Of a stretch of 64,000 bases of DNA, positions 1 through 11,800 are shown in pieces. The stretch lies in contig WEDG01000313.1 in the NCBI GenBank assembly GCA_017591395.1, positions 124,001 through 188,000 of the forward strand, given 5' to 3'. The notes beneath the pieces are model-generated. The model did not search any database. It had not been told where the DNA came from and was given only the letters and a program-made list of their open reading frames with translations. Numbering within the stretch: position 1 is the stretch's first letter; every line of letters starts with the position of its first letter. Source of the DNA: Schistocephalus solidus. Taxonomy: Eukaryota > Platyhelminthes > Cestoda > Diphyllobothriidea > Diphyllobothriidae. The position numbers and the translations under genes are program-made.

Positions 1-750
1 GGGGTGGCAGTGGCGGTAAGAATGGCAGGGGCGGAGGGTGTGCATATGGGTATCGGTGTTGTCGGCATTACGGTGATTTCCGCTGTCATGGATGCGCATG
101 TGAGCGAATAAGCCCATGCTATGGGTGAATGCTCGAGGACAGTGAGGGCAGTGGAGGCGGCAATCTCTGCTGTGTGTTGGTGCTCCGGGCACTGGTTCAC
201 CAGTCTCTGTACGATGGATTCGCAAGTGACCGAACAGGCCGATGCGTGAGGTGAATGTGCGGTAGCATTAAGGACAAGGAAGGAGAGAGTCCCCATCACT
301 GATGGTGGTGGTTGTAGTGAAGGCGAAGGCGGTGGTGGTTGCGTTGGTGGGGTAAACAGGCGATGAGTATTGGGATGTGATCTCTATGATGGTGGGAGTA
401 ATGGAATTGATGCCAGGAGTGAGGTTGGGGAGTCTAAAGGAGCATTGGCAGAATTTGACGTAAAATTTGGAATTGTCGGATTGTTGGTGCATTGCGTCCG
501 AAGATGTCCAACCAGGTTGATTCGCACGCGGAAGATGTGTTGACAGCGCGGGCATGTTGGCAGAGCCTGGGCATCGACGGTGTTGGTCCGGGCCGCTGGT
601 GACTTTCATACCGCTCTTTTGGCCTTGGCGGCGGCGATCCGGTTGGCCTCATAGATTGCTGAACCAGTCTTCACGGATCTTCTCCATGGCGGTCTATCTT
701 GGGCAAGGTCCTGCCAGGTCGCCGGGTTGATTTGCAGTTGCTTCAGCGAT
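1..750 (-). pseudogene. 3' end of zinc-finger LINE (RTE/CFDP2-type), decayed
   Basis: Reading right to left, the first part encodes the end of a reverse-transcriptase polyprotein (LKQLQINPATWQDLAQD, then WRRSVKTGSAIYEANRIAA), followed by three zinc-finger units. Finger 1 (489-554) reads CPRC...GHLRTQC and is CCHC-like. Finger 2 (211-276) reads CP*CYRTF...GHLRIHR, with a TAA stop at 268-270 between its two cysteines. Finger 3 (88-150) reads CPHCPRAF...AHMRIH. The reading frame shifts near 430 between fingers 1 and 2. The same arrangement recurs in the plus-strand copies near 38.7-39.4 kb and 43.3-44.7 kb, so this is a dispersed LINE and not a host zinc-finger gene. The element runs off the left edge, and its 5' side is cut at about 750 by another repeat. 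It is not functional. Confidence 0.8.
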
Positions 751-848
751 GTAGAAGCAGCACAAGTTTACTCTAACTAAAATCAGGTTCGAGTCACCAT
801 CCCTGCACAGCATACGGTGAAAATCGTCGAAAACGACGGTCGAACTGA
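751..848 (+). repeat. Foldback repeat family A, fragment
   Basis: This contains gcagcacaag, gtcaccatccctgcacagca and tacggtg, which align with the ends of family A copies near 40.06-40.16 kb, 45.65-45.76 kb and 47.05-47.15 kb and, in reverse complement, with 37649 and 42332. It abuts the LINE above in antisense, the same relative orientation as the two full copies inside the other zinc-finger LINEs. Confidence 0.65.
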
Positions 849-957
849 TGTGAAGCCGCTTGTGATAAACGATCTCGGCTTCTATCGTCCAAATGATGTT
901 CTTGTGTACGGGTTGTGAGGGTTTTCCCAGTTTAGTCGCAACTGGTGAATGGAATTC

Positions 958-1090
958 TAGAGGTTTTGACAGATTTTAATAAGCCATGTGACCAAATTGT
1001 TTAATACTCGGTTGCTCAGTGAGATTCAAACACAAGGCAGCAAGGGGAAGGCTTAATATAGCCAGCATTCTAGCAAAATGAACTACGAGG
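958..1090 (-). mobile_element. tRNA-like short element B, degenerate copy
   Basis: It aligns by eye along its length with the cleaner copy at 40993-41129: aggttttgacagatttt at one end, ggttgctcagtgagattcaa across the B-box region, and ggcttaatatagccag in the middle. The divergence suggests an old copy. There is no intact tRNA. Confidence 0.55.
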
Positions 1091-1151
1091 CACCACCGGG
1101 AGTTTGAGTTCAATCAAATTTGGTCAAGTTAACCACGAAGCCTACTGAAAA

Positions 1152-1152
<1 letters not shown>

Positions 1153-1201
<49 letters not shown>
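1153..1201. repeat. (TA)n microsatellite
   Basis: An uninterrupted TA dinucleotide run of about 49 bases. A second run of about 14 bases lies at 1367-1380, on the far side of the hairpin element at 1202-1366. Confidence 0.97.
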
Positions 1202-1204
<3 letters not shown>

Positions 1205-1366
1205 AGTATGAGCCATCGATCTGGAACATTTTATGTTCCGTTGTGCCACGTTATCAACATATGCTACACGTCGCTATGCGACCGCCTGTGAGGGCTCTAG
1301 TCATGAGCTACAGGGCACAACGGAACATAAATGTTCCTAAAGCAGATCGGTGAGCCACACACTATC
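1202..1366. mobile_element. Hairpin MITE with long inverted ends, inserted in (TA)n
   Basis: The left arm (1202-1247) begins gatagtatgagcc and ends tgttccgttgtgcc. The right arm (1313-1366) begins gggcacaacggaaca and ends gagccacacactatc. The arms are near-complementary over most of about 46-54 bases, leaving a central region of about 65 bases. TA repeats flank both ends, as expected for a TA-targeting transposon of the Tc1/mariner kind, although I see no transposase. The class is inferred from structure only. Confidence 0.7.
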
Positions 1367-1380
1367 ATATATATATATAT

Positions 1381-2130
1381 GCAGTGATGAGGGACGATGG
1401 AAAATGCGGGTAGATTGATATTCTGCTCAGGCCTATTTGCTTACAGTCAGTCAATCGAAACCCTGACCACCAAATGGGACTGGCAACACAAACATGCGCT
1501 CGTAGGCAGCGCAGAAGGTCCACAGATGGGTTCTAGCAGATGGGTCATAAGTCCTTCCTCGAACCGAAGTTTTTTAGTGCCTTGCCACCCCTCATTATCT
1601 GTCGCTGCAGATTGGGTATTTGTTAAGTCAGGAATAGGTCTCAGACTGGATCGGTTGGCACGACAGGACAGACAGCGATAGGCAGGTAACTAGTCCTTTA
1701 GAAGTGTGGGCACATAATTACGTTAGGCTTTTGGGCGGGAGAGGGGAGCGGAGAACTGTAACGGCCCCCTGTGTTGTCGGTGGCGATTCGGTGAGACTAC
1801 AGACTCTGAATTAGCGGGCGTCGATGCGGCATCGGGACATAGGTCTGCGCGCCGATGATGGAGCCCTGGCTCGCCATGTCTGAGGAGTGCGGGTGGTGAG
1901 ACGGTGGGATTACACATGACAACCAAAAGGACAACGGGTGCGGAGCTCAATAAAAAGACTTCAAAACGCTCGATGACCAAAGAACCTCACAATAATCGTC
2001 ACCGCACTGTAATGGTCACATGTTCTCAAACAACACGTAGATAGACACATGCACACAAGGAGCCGTTTGCATGAACTCTGAATTGGAGGAGAAGCGCATA
2101 ACCGACCCAAAAGTACAGAATCCAGCGTCA
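1381..2130. other. No recognised gene
   Basis: Moderately GC-rich unique-looking sequence. The open stretches at 1397-1681 (+) and 1723-1980 (-) show no family resemblance and no splice context that I can recognise. Confidence 0.5.
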
Positions 2131-2160
2131 TCTCTCTCTCTCTCTCTCTCCTCTATCTCT
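2131..2160. repeat. (CT)n microsatellite
   Basis: A pure TC/CT run that becomes imperfect near 2150-2160. Confidence 0.95.
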
Positions 2161-2754
2161 TTCCGGTCCCTTGCACGTGCGAGTAAGAGTTAGGCAAGCA
2201 AGATGCAGACAGTTGCCTGGCATGTATATGCAGGTGGGAGCCATCCAGTTGCCGGCAACCCACTTTTCCTTGCATTAGTCACGATAAAACCTGTACTTTT
2301 ACGCTCTCAGACAGCAGGCTGACTATGAGATGATGGGGTTAGAAACTCCAGGCAGCAGTTACGAATCAGACCTCAGTCTCCGTCAAGACAGCATTAGGCC
2401 TCTGGATTAGATAAGCCGGAATAACTTCGAGATTAGTCTGTATCATCGACCTGAGACAAATTCCTTGCCTGTTAAGAATGAACTTTAAATGCAAGTCAAC
2501 AGGATGGTCGCTCTAGCTGTCTAGTAGGGTGCTTCAACCATGAGCTGGAAATAATAACACCCGATAAGAGCAAGACACTGGGTTTGAACCCTCGAGCTTG
2601 GACCCAATTTTCTGTACAATTATGCTCAAATAAACGCTGCCACCGAAAGGGATTACTTAAATGGTCCACTTAACAGGACACTGGAATGGGAGCGCACCGT
2701 CCAAGTAATAAGAGTGGCCATGCACATAATTTCAGGAAGGGTAAGTATTCTCAT

Positions 2755-2880
2755 GCCTAACCCTAACACGAGCCATAACACAAACCTAAACCGCAGTCCT
2801 AAGCCTAACGCTAAGTCTACCGTAAACCTAACTTTAGATCTAACCCTCAGCGGAAAGCTAACCTTTAACTGACTTTAACC
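2755..2880. repeat. Degenerate CCTAA/CCCTAA tract
   Basis: Many near-copies of the animal telomere motif on the C strand (cctaaccctaac, aaacctaaac, aagcctaacgctaag, ctaaccctcag). It resembles the cores of the elements at 54889 and 48664, but clear inverted ends are not visible here. Confidence 0.7.
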
Positions 2881-2890
2881 TCTAATTTAG

Positions 2891-2920
2891 GCTGCTGCTG
2901 CTGCTGATGATGATGATGAT
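2891..2920. repeat. (GCT)5(GAT)5 microsatellite
   Basis: Five GCT units are followed directly by five GAT units, attached to the end of the CCTAA-like tract. Confidence 0.95.
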
Positions 2921-5587
2921 ATATGACAGCTTCACTGGACAGAGCTTCGGGAGTCCGGTATGAGCACAAGCTCGGAATGAGGTAAAACGCACGCAGTCAG
3001 CTATTTTTTCCGACCCTCAAGCCATTGCAGCTGCCAGGGCACCACATACACACATCAGATCTAACTGATGGTTCGGTTAGTCGAAAGTTTTTCCTTCCAA
3101 AAAGAGAAGGTTATATCCGCTACCGAGAATTGAACCTATAATTTCCACCGTGATGGCTATTACTATGCATCTAGCAAGTTCTTCCACGAAGTTTTTGCTA
3201 GCAGTAAACTGACTCTTGGGTCTTCAAAATACGGATTTCGTGATCGACGAGGGAGGATTATTAGATAGTGTCCTAAAACTCACTAGATATTTTCTTTTGT
3301 TAGTGTTTTTCATATATAATTCGGAGAGACGTGAAGCCATCAGAATTTGACAAATTAGGCTTCATAGGTTTTGTAAGCGTACCATTTTTTTGCCCATTAC
3401 TCGCCAGTTGACGTTGAGAAAACGTTTAGAAATTACCATTTGACAAGTTTTTTTCAGTCCCGAATGCATGGTAGCGCGAATTTAAGAAGCTTTATGGCCG
3501 TCACACTGATCCAGCACTATCACAACACGGTGAATTTCTGACAAGAAAATCTGTTCTTAACAAAACCACACAGAGGAAGGCTTGCTAACACCACCACGGT
3601 CAAAAAACCGAACTCCTGGATATGTTAATCTAGACGGTTGCTCGGGAATCCGGCATCAACAAACTCCTCATTTAGTGGAGGGCACAGCAAGCGATAAAGC
3701 TCTACTGGCACGCACTTAAAGTTTTTAAAATGCCACCAGCGGAAAATGATGATGCGCACTCAGCCCCTCCACCATTATTACCGAAACGATTCTTGGAAAA
3801 CTTTTCGTTCTGCCGTTCTTTCCAAGTGGGTAAGCCAAGAGAATTGTTGAAATTGAGGAAAACAAATCTAGCGGTAATTATGGAACATGAATGATACTCT
3901 CCAAACCTGGACTGATTCGAGCATTTTCTTCCTCGATGCATCCAGTAACACGACCACCGTTTAAGGGAACATTACGTTAAGATGTTGAAGAACTTTTTTA
4001 CTTCACAATTCCAGGCGAAACGTAACATTGATAGTCGTTTCCTTCAACAGACTAGAGTCTATCGTAATTTTTTCCTGGTTAGTGAGGGAATTCATGAACA
4101 TTAAGTTTCCTAACCGATTAATCGGTCGCGTGGGTTCCCTGAACCAGCTTTGTGCTCTCCTGAAATGAGCCAGTTTCGCGGGAAATAGTGCAAAGAAAGA
4201 CTGATCCAAAGTAACTCCACGAGAGACAGTTCCGCAGCAAACGAACGCAGGAGCCATAATCGGGTACAAAACATGCTGGGCTTACTTTCCACAGAGTCTG
4301 TAGGAAGGTTAATATTTTGAAATGTGAACGCAATTTAAGAGGTCAGCCATCAAGGAGCTTGGCAGACAAAAGTTGGGATCCAAGGAGAGACGGGTGAAAG
4401 GGATAATCCTCATGGGAAGCTCACCTGGCTTCGTCCTATCGTGTCACAATACGTCTTCAGGGATGAAACAGCAATTCGAACGTCGGCGAAACTAGAAAAA
4501 TTATACGCAGAACAAGACACGCAATCACATCTCGGCGAAAATAGTCAATCATGTGGTCGCCCTAGTACACTCCCCCGAAGGTCACAAGTAATTCAATGGT
4601 CATCGAGTTTATATTTGACAGCACAGAGACCAAGTGCGGAAAATCTTACTTCAGGACTTTAAAGGCTGCCAGCGAACTAGCCGCCAAGGGGATACTTAGG
4701 CCCACAGCTGGGGTCCTCTGAGGAGCTGTTAATTGGAATCATTGCGGAATTAACGTCGGACTACTTCTACACGTCGACACAGGTGGCACCTTTTGTCTAC
4801 ACGAGGAAAGCGTTGATAATTTGTTGAAATTACCACCCGATATCCCCCTCCAAACAAGACAGGGACTTGATGAAGCATCTTCAGCTCCCATCTAGATGAA
4901 ATGAGCGGCTGGAACCCCTTCCTCCACCCCTACGAATTAAACGTTCACTTATTTAAATATCTCCGTTTTGGAATATTTTGGGTGAATTTAGTAGCACTGA
5001 GGGTAGAATCGGTTGGAAACAACATAAGGATGCCAGGGTTTCACTTGCAGTGCTTTGAGGCAGGCTGCAAAGTACAACCTCACTGTAAGTTTGCATAGGG
5101 CAGTATTAAAACAACTGCGACCTGGTGACTTAAATAGACCTTTGGTCCGAGCAAAGCATTTAACTGTAAAAACGCCCGAAAACCGTCCAGACACTAAAAT
5201 CCGATAACTCGAGAAAAAAATAATACGTTGATGCGCAATAGACTGAGTTAGTCAGGCACACCAGAATAACCGCCATAGAAACTGAGGATGGATGAAGCAG
5301 TAATGGTACTAAGCACAGCTATGTAGACGAATATGGAAAAGCAAGAGAAAGGTGTCAAGAAATTTTTTTAAAATGCCTACTATATTTTATTACTTAAGTG
5401 CAAACAGACAGAAATTCTGGAACTTCGAAGGAATAATTCCTTAGCCATCAGGAAATAAATGCCAGGCTCCTCGCCTGAGAGGCCATCAAAGGCTTAGAAC
5501 TCTCGTGTAAGAGTGCTGATAAGAAGACTTTACTTGGACACCATCTACCGTTGTGCACAATTTATGACTGGAGGTTTGACTTACAAC
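2921..5587. other. No recognised gene
   Basis: AT-rich sequence. I checked both strands for the missing p10 caspase exon (the ACRG and STxPGY motifs) and did not find it. The overlapping minus-strand open stretches at 4003-4333 show no caspase p10 or other motif. Confidence 0.45.
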
Positions 5588-5868
5588 GGTAAATGGTTAG
5601 AGCGTTGGACTTCTGATCAACGGGTCGTGGGTTGGAGCCTCTAGTGGGGCATCACCAGGGGTTAGGTATGCCTGGCTGATGATGGTTAATGAGCCAGAAA
5701 TGGTCATTCCAGTCTCCCTTGTCTTTGTTGGCATTGGTAATCTGTCTCTACCACTAATAGCCGTTATGCGCCTGCTGACGGGGCTCGAGAATGAGCACCA
5801 AGGCAGAGCGGGACGAGTAAGTTCCTGTAATGATCGGTGAACGTTCATCAACGAATGAACCCAGCATT
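5588..5868 (+). mobile_element. tRNA-derived SINE (family A), near full length
   Basis: The tRNA-like head spans about 5588-5645, with an A-box-like aaatggttagagcgttgg and a B-box-like gtgggttggagcc. The anticodon-like loop ttctgatc suggests an Arg(TCT) ancestor, which is an inference. The body carries ggctgatgatggttaatgag, ccagaaatggtcattccagt, ctcccttgtctttg and, near the 3' end, gatcggtgaacgttcatca. Related copies lie at 20040-20605, 47345-47750, 53215-53372 and 62385-62530. Confidence 0.8.
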
Positions 5869-6783
5869 CTTCGAATCTTGACCCAATAAACACACCCAAC
5901 AGGAAAGCGGACACATCTGTGGCCTTTCAGGAGTTTACGTTCTCCCAAAAATATTCTTGAGAGACAGGAAGTAGTGCCCTGCTAAAAAGTTTACTCACAA
6001 GCATAACCTCGAAATATTGAGGAGCAGAGGGCACACAAATCAAGCGTCAACAAGGCGCAAAAAGTTCGGCCTTTGTCCAAAAATATATTTCCGCTGGATA
6101 TGCTCCACTAGTGGAACAGATCAGAAGGACAAAACTTGAACTTGAACAAAACAAAACACTGAACACAGACACGCTAAACTAGACCAACGGACGTGGCTCT
6201 TATAGCATCAAAGAACAGGGAATGACGATCCCTCGACAGCCAATAATAAAACAACTGTCTGTTTTATGATTACTGCCTAAGTCATGGCCATAAATACATT
6301 CAAAAGCAGCAGTTTACTCGACGCAATGTTTGGTCAATTTTTAAAAAAAGATGACCTTACCAAATGAAATTAATGCATATGAAAGATCATGAATGACAAG
6401 GAGACTTGGAAAGGAATTGATGGATTAAATACAACAGCTTCGGTACAGAAAATGGATCTAATAACTGATACCTCAAAAAAACTTATTGGGAGAAAAGACA
6501 AGAGAATAGCGTCTGGCCATTTAGAAAAGGCCCTAAAATCGGCAGGTAATTTCAATTTCTCGTTCGACAGGAGCTCCCCACCTGTAGTTTACCTACAAGC
6601 AAACTGCTTCAAGTTGGAACGGCTTTCGGTAGATTTTCTGCAAAACACTGCTAAGTGAACTCGGTTCATGCGGGTCAAACAGCAATTAGAGCGACGTTTT
6701 GATCCGTTCGGAGACTACAATACACATGAAATGCAAACACTATTGAAGAAAGGACTGCAAATGGAAACAATGTGCCCACGTAC
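5869..6783. other. No recognised gene; start of a caspase intron (minus strand)
   Basis: This sequence lies directly downstream (minus strand) of the caspase exon donor at 6783. The open stretch at 6389-6658 (+) has no recognisable domain. Confidence 0.45.
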
Positions 6784-6962
6784 TTGTACAAAAAACAGTT
6801 TTGGCTTTCCAGCCAAATCCGGACAGCTGTCACCACGGAAGGCCTTGATGAGATTTTCCAGGTAAACGGCCCCGTCGGTGCCATAGATTAAACCTCCATC
6901 GTCTCCATGACTGAGGAGGACCATCACGAAAGTATCCGAGTCTGCATGGTTCGCCTTTGATT
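6784..6962 (-). CDS. Caspase, exon encoding the second half of p20
   Basis: This exon encodes part of a cysteine protease of the caspase family (clan CD), which acts in apoptosis. It carries FVMVLLSHGDDGG, with the catalytic-histidine loop SHGDDG, then IYGTDGAVYLENLI and the strand KPKLFFVQ. The next residues in the family are ACRG with the catalytic Cys; here the exon ends after the Gln codon with a donor GTACGT, so the Cys lies on a later exon. The acceptor is catcctacag. The first two bases (AA) combine with the final G of the exon at 11099-11517 to make a Glu codon, and 59 uninterrupted codons follow (179 nt). The frame and both splice sites are intact, so the gene is probably functional. 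It could be an effector (caspase-3/7-like) or an initiator type; the sequence here does not decide. Confidence 0.9.
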
Positions 6963-7059
6963 CTGTAGGATGCGAAGCGCCAAACAGTTAGCAAGCTGTT
7001 AATAAAGTATTATAGTCTTGTTACAACAGAGCTCATAGCTACGCATACATATTCCGTAC

Positions 7060-7190
7060 TTTAATGCTAACACCAACTGTAACCATAAACCGTAACTCCG
7101 CTTGAAACAAAACTTTAACTTTCAGCTCCCGGAAACTTAACTCAAAGACACCTGTGTTATTGACGGTTCTAGTTCCCGTGTTCTGCAGCG
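7060..7190 (+). repeat. Telomere-core element, one-ended copy
   Basis: A degenerate CTAAC/GTAAC tract (gctaacaccaactgtaacc) is followed by ctcaaagacacctgtgtt and gacggttctagttcccgtg. The second part matches the right flank of the element at 54889-55110 and, in reverse complement, the left flank at 48664. I see no left arm. It lies inside the caspase intron. Confidence 0.6.
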
Positions 7191-10100
7191 GGGAGGGACA
7201 TGTAAGCGATCGCTGCCAACTAAGAAACTAAAATGCGCAAAATGTATATTTTAATCGATTTTTAATTTATTAATATTGAGGGAGTGGCCTAATAAAACCG
7301 TGAGTATTAACCAATCATTTCATATGAAGATAGAAAATGCCGCGGAAATTCAGGAAAGTAAAAGTAGCTCGACTAAGTTAAAGGTACTGAGCACTTTGAA
7401 AGGCGAAATAACTCAGAGAGACAGATTTAACTTCAAAGACACTGACAGAATGTTTGCGGACACATAAAACGGTTTTACTTAAAAAAGATTGCAATTAGAA
7501 TCTTGGTCGAGTACGGTTTTTTCATGCTTGGGGTTAATTGTGGGGGAGGGGGCGGACCAAACAAATCTGTCATTAAGTTTTCTACAATTTTCAAAATTCG
7601 TTCGGATGCTGGCGAAGCATGCAGAACTGATTTGTAAGCAATTTGCTCAATAACTCACTCCCAATCCACCAATTGCACTTCATGTTTTTAAATTTTGACC
7701 TTCACAGCATCCATTATCTGACTGTCTAACAGTGACGTCAAGAATGCGTTATGCAGCTCCCGATTTTCGTCGAACAAAGTGTTCGTCTGAAGGCAAATTA
7801 ATAAAACAGCTATTATTGGACTTTCCCGAGGCCCTGTAAGTCCTGACGAATAATCATTTAAACAAAGGCTAATTTAACCGAGTAGTATATGAACAAAATA
7901 TTGTGTTCTGGGAAGATAAATGACTAGTGAACTCTATGAACCGTACAAACCCATGGTCAACATTTCGCGATACGCTAGTGCATTGAAAACCAAAATGAGG
8001 CCATCTTGGAGAAATAATTATCAAGGAATCTATCTTAGGTCAATAACCCAGGGCTTTGCCTGAGTAGATTTCAAGGCATCGAAGTAAATTACATCAGAAT
8101 AAAAGTAAGCGGCCTGACCTTTTCGTAAATTTATCGATAGCGGAACAAATGCGATAATTTTGAAAGGAAGCACGAAAAAATTGTTTTCCATGTCAATTCG
8201 ACAGGAAATAGCACCCTCTTCAAAGTTGCAACATGAAGAAAGGCTCTATTTAATTTTTCAAGAGTACGTCGTCAGGATACTTTTTGCCACACCAACATGC
8301 TTATTCGTGTGGCCAAATACGTGCAGGTTTAGTAGCGTTACTCACAAAGTACGAAACAAATGTAGTAGTAGTACACAACCAGGAGAAGAGACATTTGCAG
8401 GAGCCTGTGAGGTTTTGTCGGAGAAAACCCTAATAACAGGCGTTACCAAATATGCAGGCATCAACAAATATTTTGAAGGTTAAACTGGTGCTTTCCCCAA
8501 ATTGAAAAATTTAAGAAATGCAGTTTAGCATAAAGTGGGTACAAAAAGTCATTGTCTGAATTCATATGGGCATAAAAACAGTATAAAAGATCAAAACTGT
8601 TCATCCGATATTTTTTCGAAGATGATTTACAGGGGTAGCTGGAAAGAGCCCCACTCAGTAATTAGCGACAGACAAATGCCCTGCTAATAGCTCTGGTATG
8701 TTCATAAAAGTATTTTTATTTTAAGGTTGCATCGCAAAATACCGACCAACGCTAACAATCAGTCCAAGGGCGACTTTAAACGGAGGGCAAAGAAATCAGC
8801 GGGAAATAATTGACTCTAAGCCATTCTCTTTCTTTTAATGAGTTTGTTTTAGCCAAGACCTTTCATTAAATAACAAGTGTGTTATTTTCATAATTTGGTC
8901 TTCGTGTAATAAATCGCACAGTATGGTAATACGTTTTGATATAGTCATCTGCCTGGATCGCGTAGTTGGAAAGAGCCTGGACAGATTTTGTGGTAAACTT
9001 GAAGATTTTCGGCAAGAATGTATAGAATCAACAGAAAACGGTGGCCTGTCTTTGCCTGTATCCAATTTTATACGCAATTGCGTTGGCTACGGTATAGATA
9101 ACTTAAGTAGCATCAATTGCTGCTCTGAACGCACGTTAGGAAAGGAATGAACGCCTGTCACTAACGGCTTTTCAAAACTACGACGAATAAAGCAAAGAAG
9201 GGCCATGTTTTTGAAAGGTACTTAATATGTGGCCGAAAATGGACATTTAGAGGTATGTGTAAAAGGGAAAAGGTCCTTGTGTGCCTAAGAAGCGGCCTGT
9301 AAGTATTAATTTGATGGTTTCAGATCAGCGGCGCTCGAGACTGTGTGGAGACACATTTAAACTTTACGATGACAGCACTTTACCTATTCGGACCAGGACT
9401 TTAATATAAATTTGTTATAAAGTGCTGAGTTAGACAGATAGCATGTAAAAGAGAGCGTGCTGGCGCGGAATAAATTACATTCGCTGCTTGAACACAAAAT
9501 AACGTTTAAACAGCAGGCATTTATATGAGGAGATTACGTAAAGGGAACGTAAATAGTCAACGTCCGGTCAAAGATAGAAGAGGATAGATCGGTGATTGTG
9601 GAAATTATAAGTCACCACATGTATGGGTTTTGAGATAAAATGGAAGCTAAATATGGTAGACTCAAGGATAAAACCCAATGTTTGCTTTAGCTTCTTGAAG
9701 AAGCGTATAGGGAAAAAATAACCAATGGTGATATACGTCTGCTCCACGGAAACTGGCATCAATGATCAACCCACCCTACGGCGTGAACACATGCTCTGGG
9801 ATGGTCCTGGACATTGCATCTTGGACTAATCCAAAAGACCCGGCTAACAATATTTCAACAAAATTAACGATGAAACATAATCAAAACGTGCAAAGGATGG
9901 AATTAATGTTCGACAGCAATTGTAAAGTCGGTGTACGCGCATGCTGTTTATTTTTAAAAACCACATGTTTTACGTCTTGCGCAGTTTCATTTATGGATCT
10001 GTCTATCTTACCTAGGATGTGAGCACCTATAGCTACAAAATTTGGCCCTCTAAAACGGCATCCTGAGCGAAATATACAAAAGCAAATCCTGTTCTCATTG

Positions 10101-11098
10101 TCAAGGTGTAATTATAGGTATGAGAGGATTCGTCGGATAGCTCAGGTTTCACAGCAACATTGTCCACGAAATCAGTCCATATGCAAGCTAATACGCGATC
10201 ACACGGTAATGACGATGGCCAGCGCGAAAGGTTACATTCGCTTCTGGGGTATAGGTGGTTTCTCTATTATTGTTAAGACCTAGAAGAGGTTTAATGTCGG
10301 ATAATTTAAGAAGCAAAACGATTTAGATCTGGGAGCACTTTGCCATGTTCAAGGAACCGTTTTAGGACCTAAATGCCAATATCCTGATAAAAAACCTCTT
10401 CCAACAGGGTTGCATTTTCTGTTATTTAGCTTTTGTCAGTGTTCTTTTCCATGCTTTGTCCATTTATCCATGTTCGTTTTTTGTCAGTTTGCCGTTTGGC
10501 TTACTTCAAACTGTTTTTACTTTTGTCAACGACTGAAACGTTCAAACGTCTTTCAAACAGTTTTGTACAGTTGTCTCTCACTCTGCTGGCTAACCTCTCC
10601 CTAACTCTTGCTACGGAACAGTTCGATACTTCTCATTTGTACCATACAATTTAAAATTTATACAGAGAATGAAAATAATACAGTTTGTTAACCACTTGAT
10701 TCAAATTTTGACAATTTAATCGGAAGCATCGATTCTGGGCAGGACAAAGTCTGACTTTATACTCGTTCATGATTACATTGACTCACGAGAATCGACTAGT
10801 TCGTCCGTATTAAAGTGACTAACGTGCTCTTTACCATAAAAAAGATGTGATATTTAACAATGAAAGCAAAAAATTCTTTCGTGGTTGCATATAAACCGAT
10901 TATAGTCGCTTAAAAGGAGATTGTGGAGCTTTGAGTTCTGCGGAGGAGTTGAAAATTTAAAATCAGACGTCAACAAAGCTGAAGGGTTGTTTGAACTGTC
11001 TGTGAATATCGAAACACCGTTTGCATACTTAATCTCAATAAATATGACAAGGGCTATTCACAACAACCATCAAATTAGGTTCTTTCAATTTGATTTAC
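7191..11098 (-). other. Main part of the 4.1 kb caspase intron
   Basis: The intron between the two caspase exons runs from 11098 (donor GTAAATC on the minus strand) to 6963 (acceptor AG). It is AT-rich. Apart from the repeat at 7060-7190, I recognise no transposon or coding sequence in it. A pyrimidine-rich stretch on the plus strand at 10390-10620 gives long meaningless open frames. Confidence 0.7.
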
Positions 11099-11517
11099 CT
11101 GCTTCAACAATTGCTGACATGTTGGCCGCCGTGGGATTACAATATATTTTTACATCAAAATCCAACATAGCAAAAGTCTGTTGCAATTTCTGGAGATCAA
11201 CCTCAGAACCAGGTCTTCCAGGGAGGCATAATGCAGGCTTGAATGTATCCACTGAGATGATCAGACATGTGCCTCTTCGGAGAGCGCGGGTGCCATAAAT
11301 AAACGAAGAAGGAGCTCGACGAGGCAAAACCTGTGGAACTGGGCTATTGAGTTTTAAAGCTTGTGTTGGGGCTGCGGATGACATTAGAATTTTTGGTGGT
11401 GAGTATTTGGGATTCTCTCCGACACAAACGTCCGAGGTTTTCGACGAACGTAAAATTTGAGGAACATGGGCGCTGTCCACTGGCAAGATTTCATCAGCCT
11501 GATGCGGATCCGAGGAG
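11099..11517 (-). CDS. Caspase, exon encoding linker and first half of p20
   Basis: This is the upstream exon of the caspase gene: 419 nt, with acceptor ttttattttatcag and donor G|GTAAATC. The single leading C completes a codon from an unseen exon (phase 2 intron), and 139 codons plus one base follow. About the first 85 residues are a low-homology linker or prodomain rich in Ser and Pro. The p20 core then starts with ALRRGTCLIISVD, followed by LPGRPGSEVDLQKLQQTF and MLDFDVKIYCNPT, the usual helix and strand pattern with the substrate-binding Arg region. The joint to the next exon gives IVEA-E-SKANHAD. Upstream exons should lie above 11517, and the gypsy element at 11801 would sit in that intron. 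No DED or CARD prodomain is visible. Confidence 0.88.
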
Positions 11518-11800
11518 CTGATAAAATAAAAGGATTAACTTCAAACTAACTTTCTGCTAGGAAATTTGAGATCGCTAAAACACTGTTGACTGTAAACTTT
11601 ATCTCCCCACATATGTAGAGCGTTCAAACGTCCAAACTTTTGCCGCGTGCATTTCATTGGGACCATCAAGGTCGTTTCATATAATACAAACACAGCGTGT
11701 AAATAACACGGAATCAACTAGACAATAAACGCAAAAAGATCGGGGTTATCAGGTTAGCTTAACCTCATTTATAAAATCCATTTTGAATGTTAATACATTA

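Noticed and set aside
1..610. Host C2H2 transcription factor
   Set aside because: Fingers follow LINE RT sequence, contain a stop and a frameshift, and recur twice elsewhere in the window in the same setting.
4003..4333. Candidate p10 exon of the caspase on the minus strand
   Set aside because: None of the three frames shows ACRG, STxPGY or SWF-type p10 motifs, and the frames overlap without consistent splice signals.
10921..11298. Plus-strand 125-codon frame
   Set aside because: It is the antisense shadow of the caspase exon at 11099-11517.
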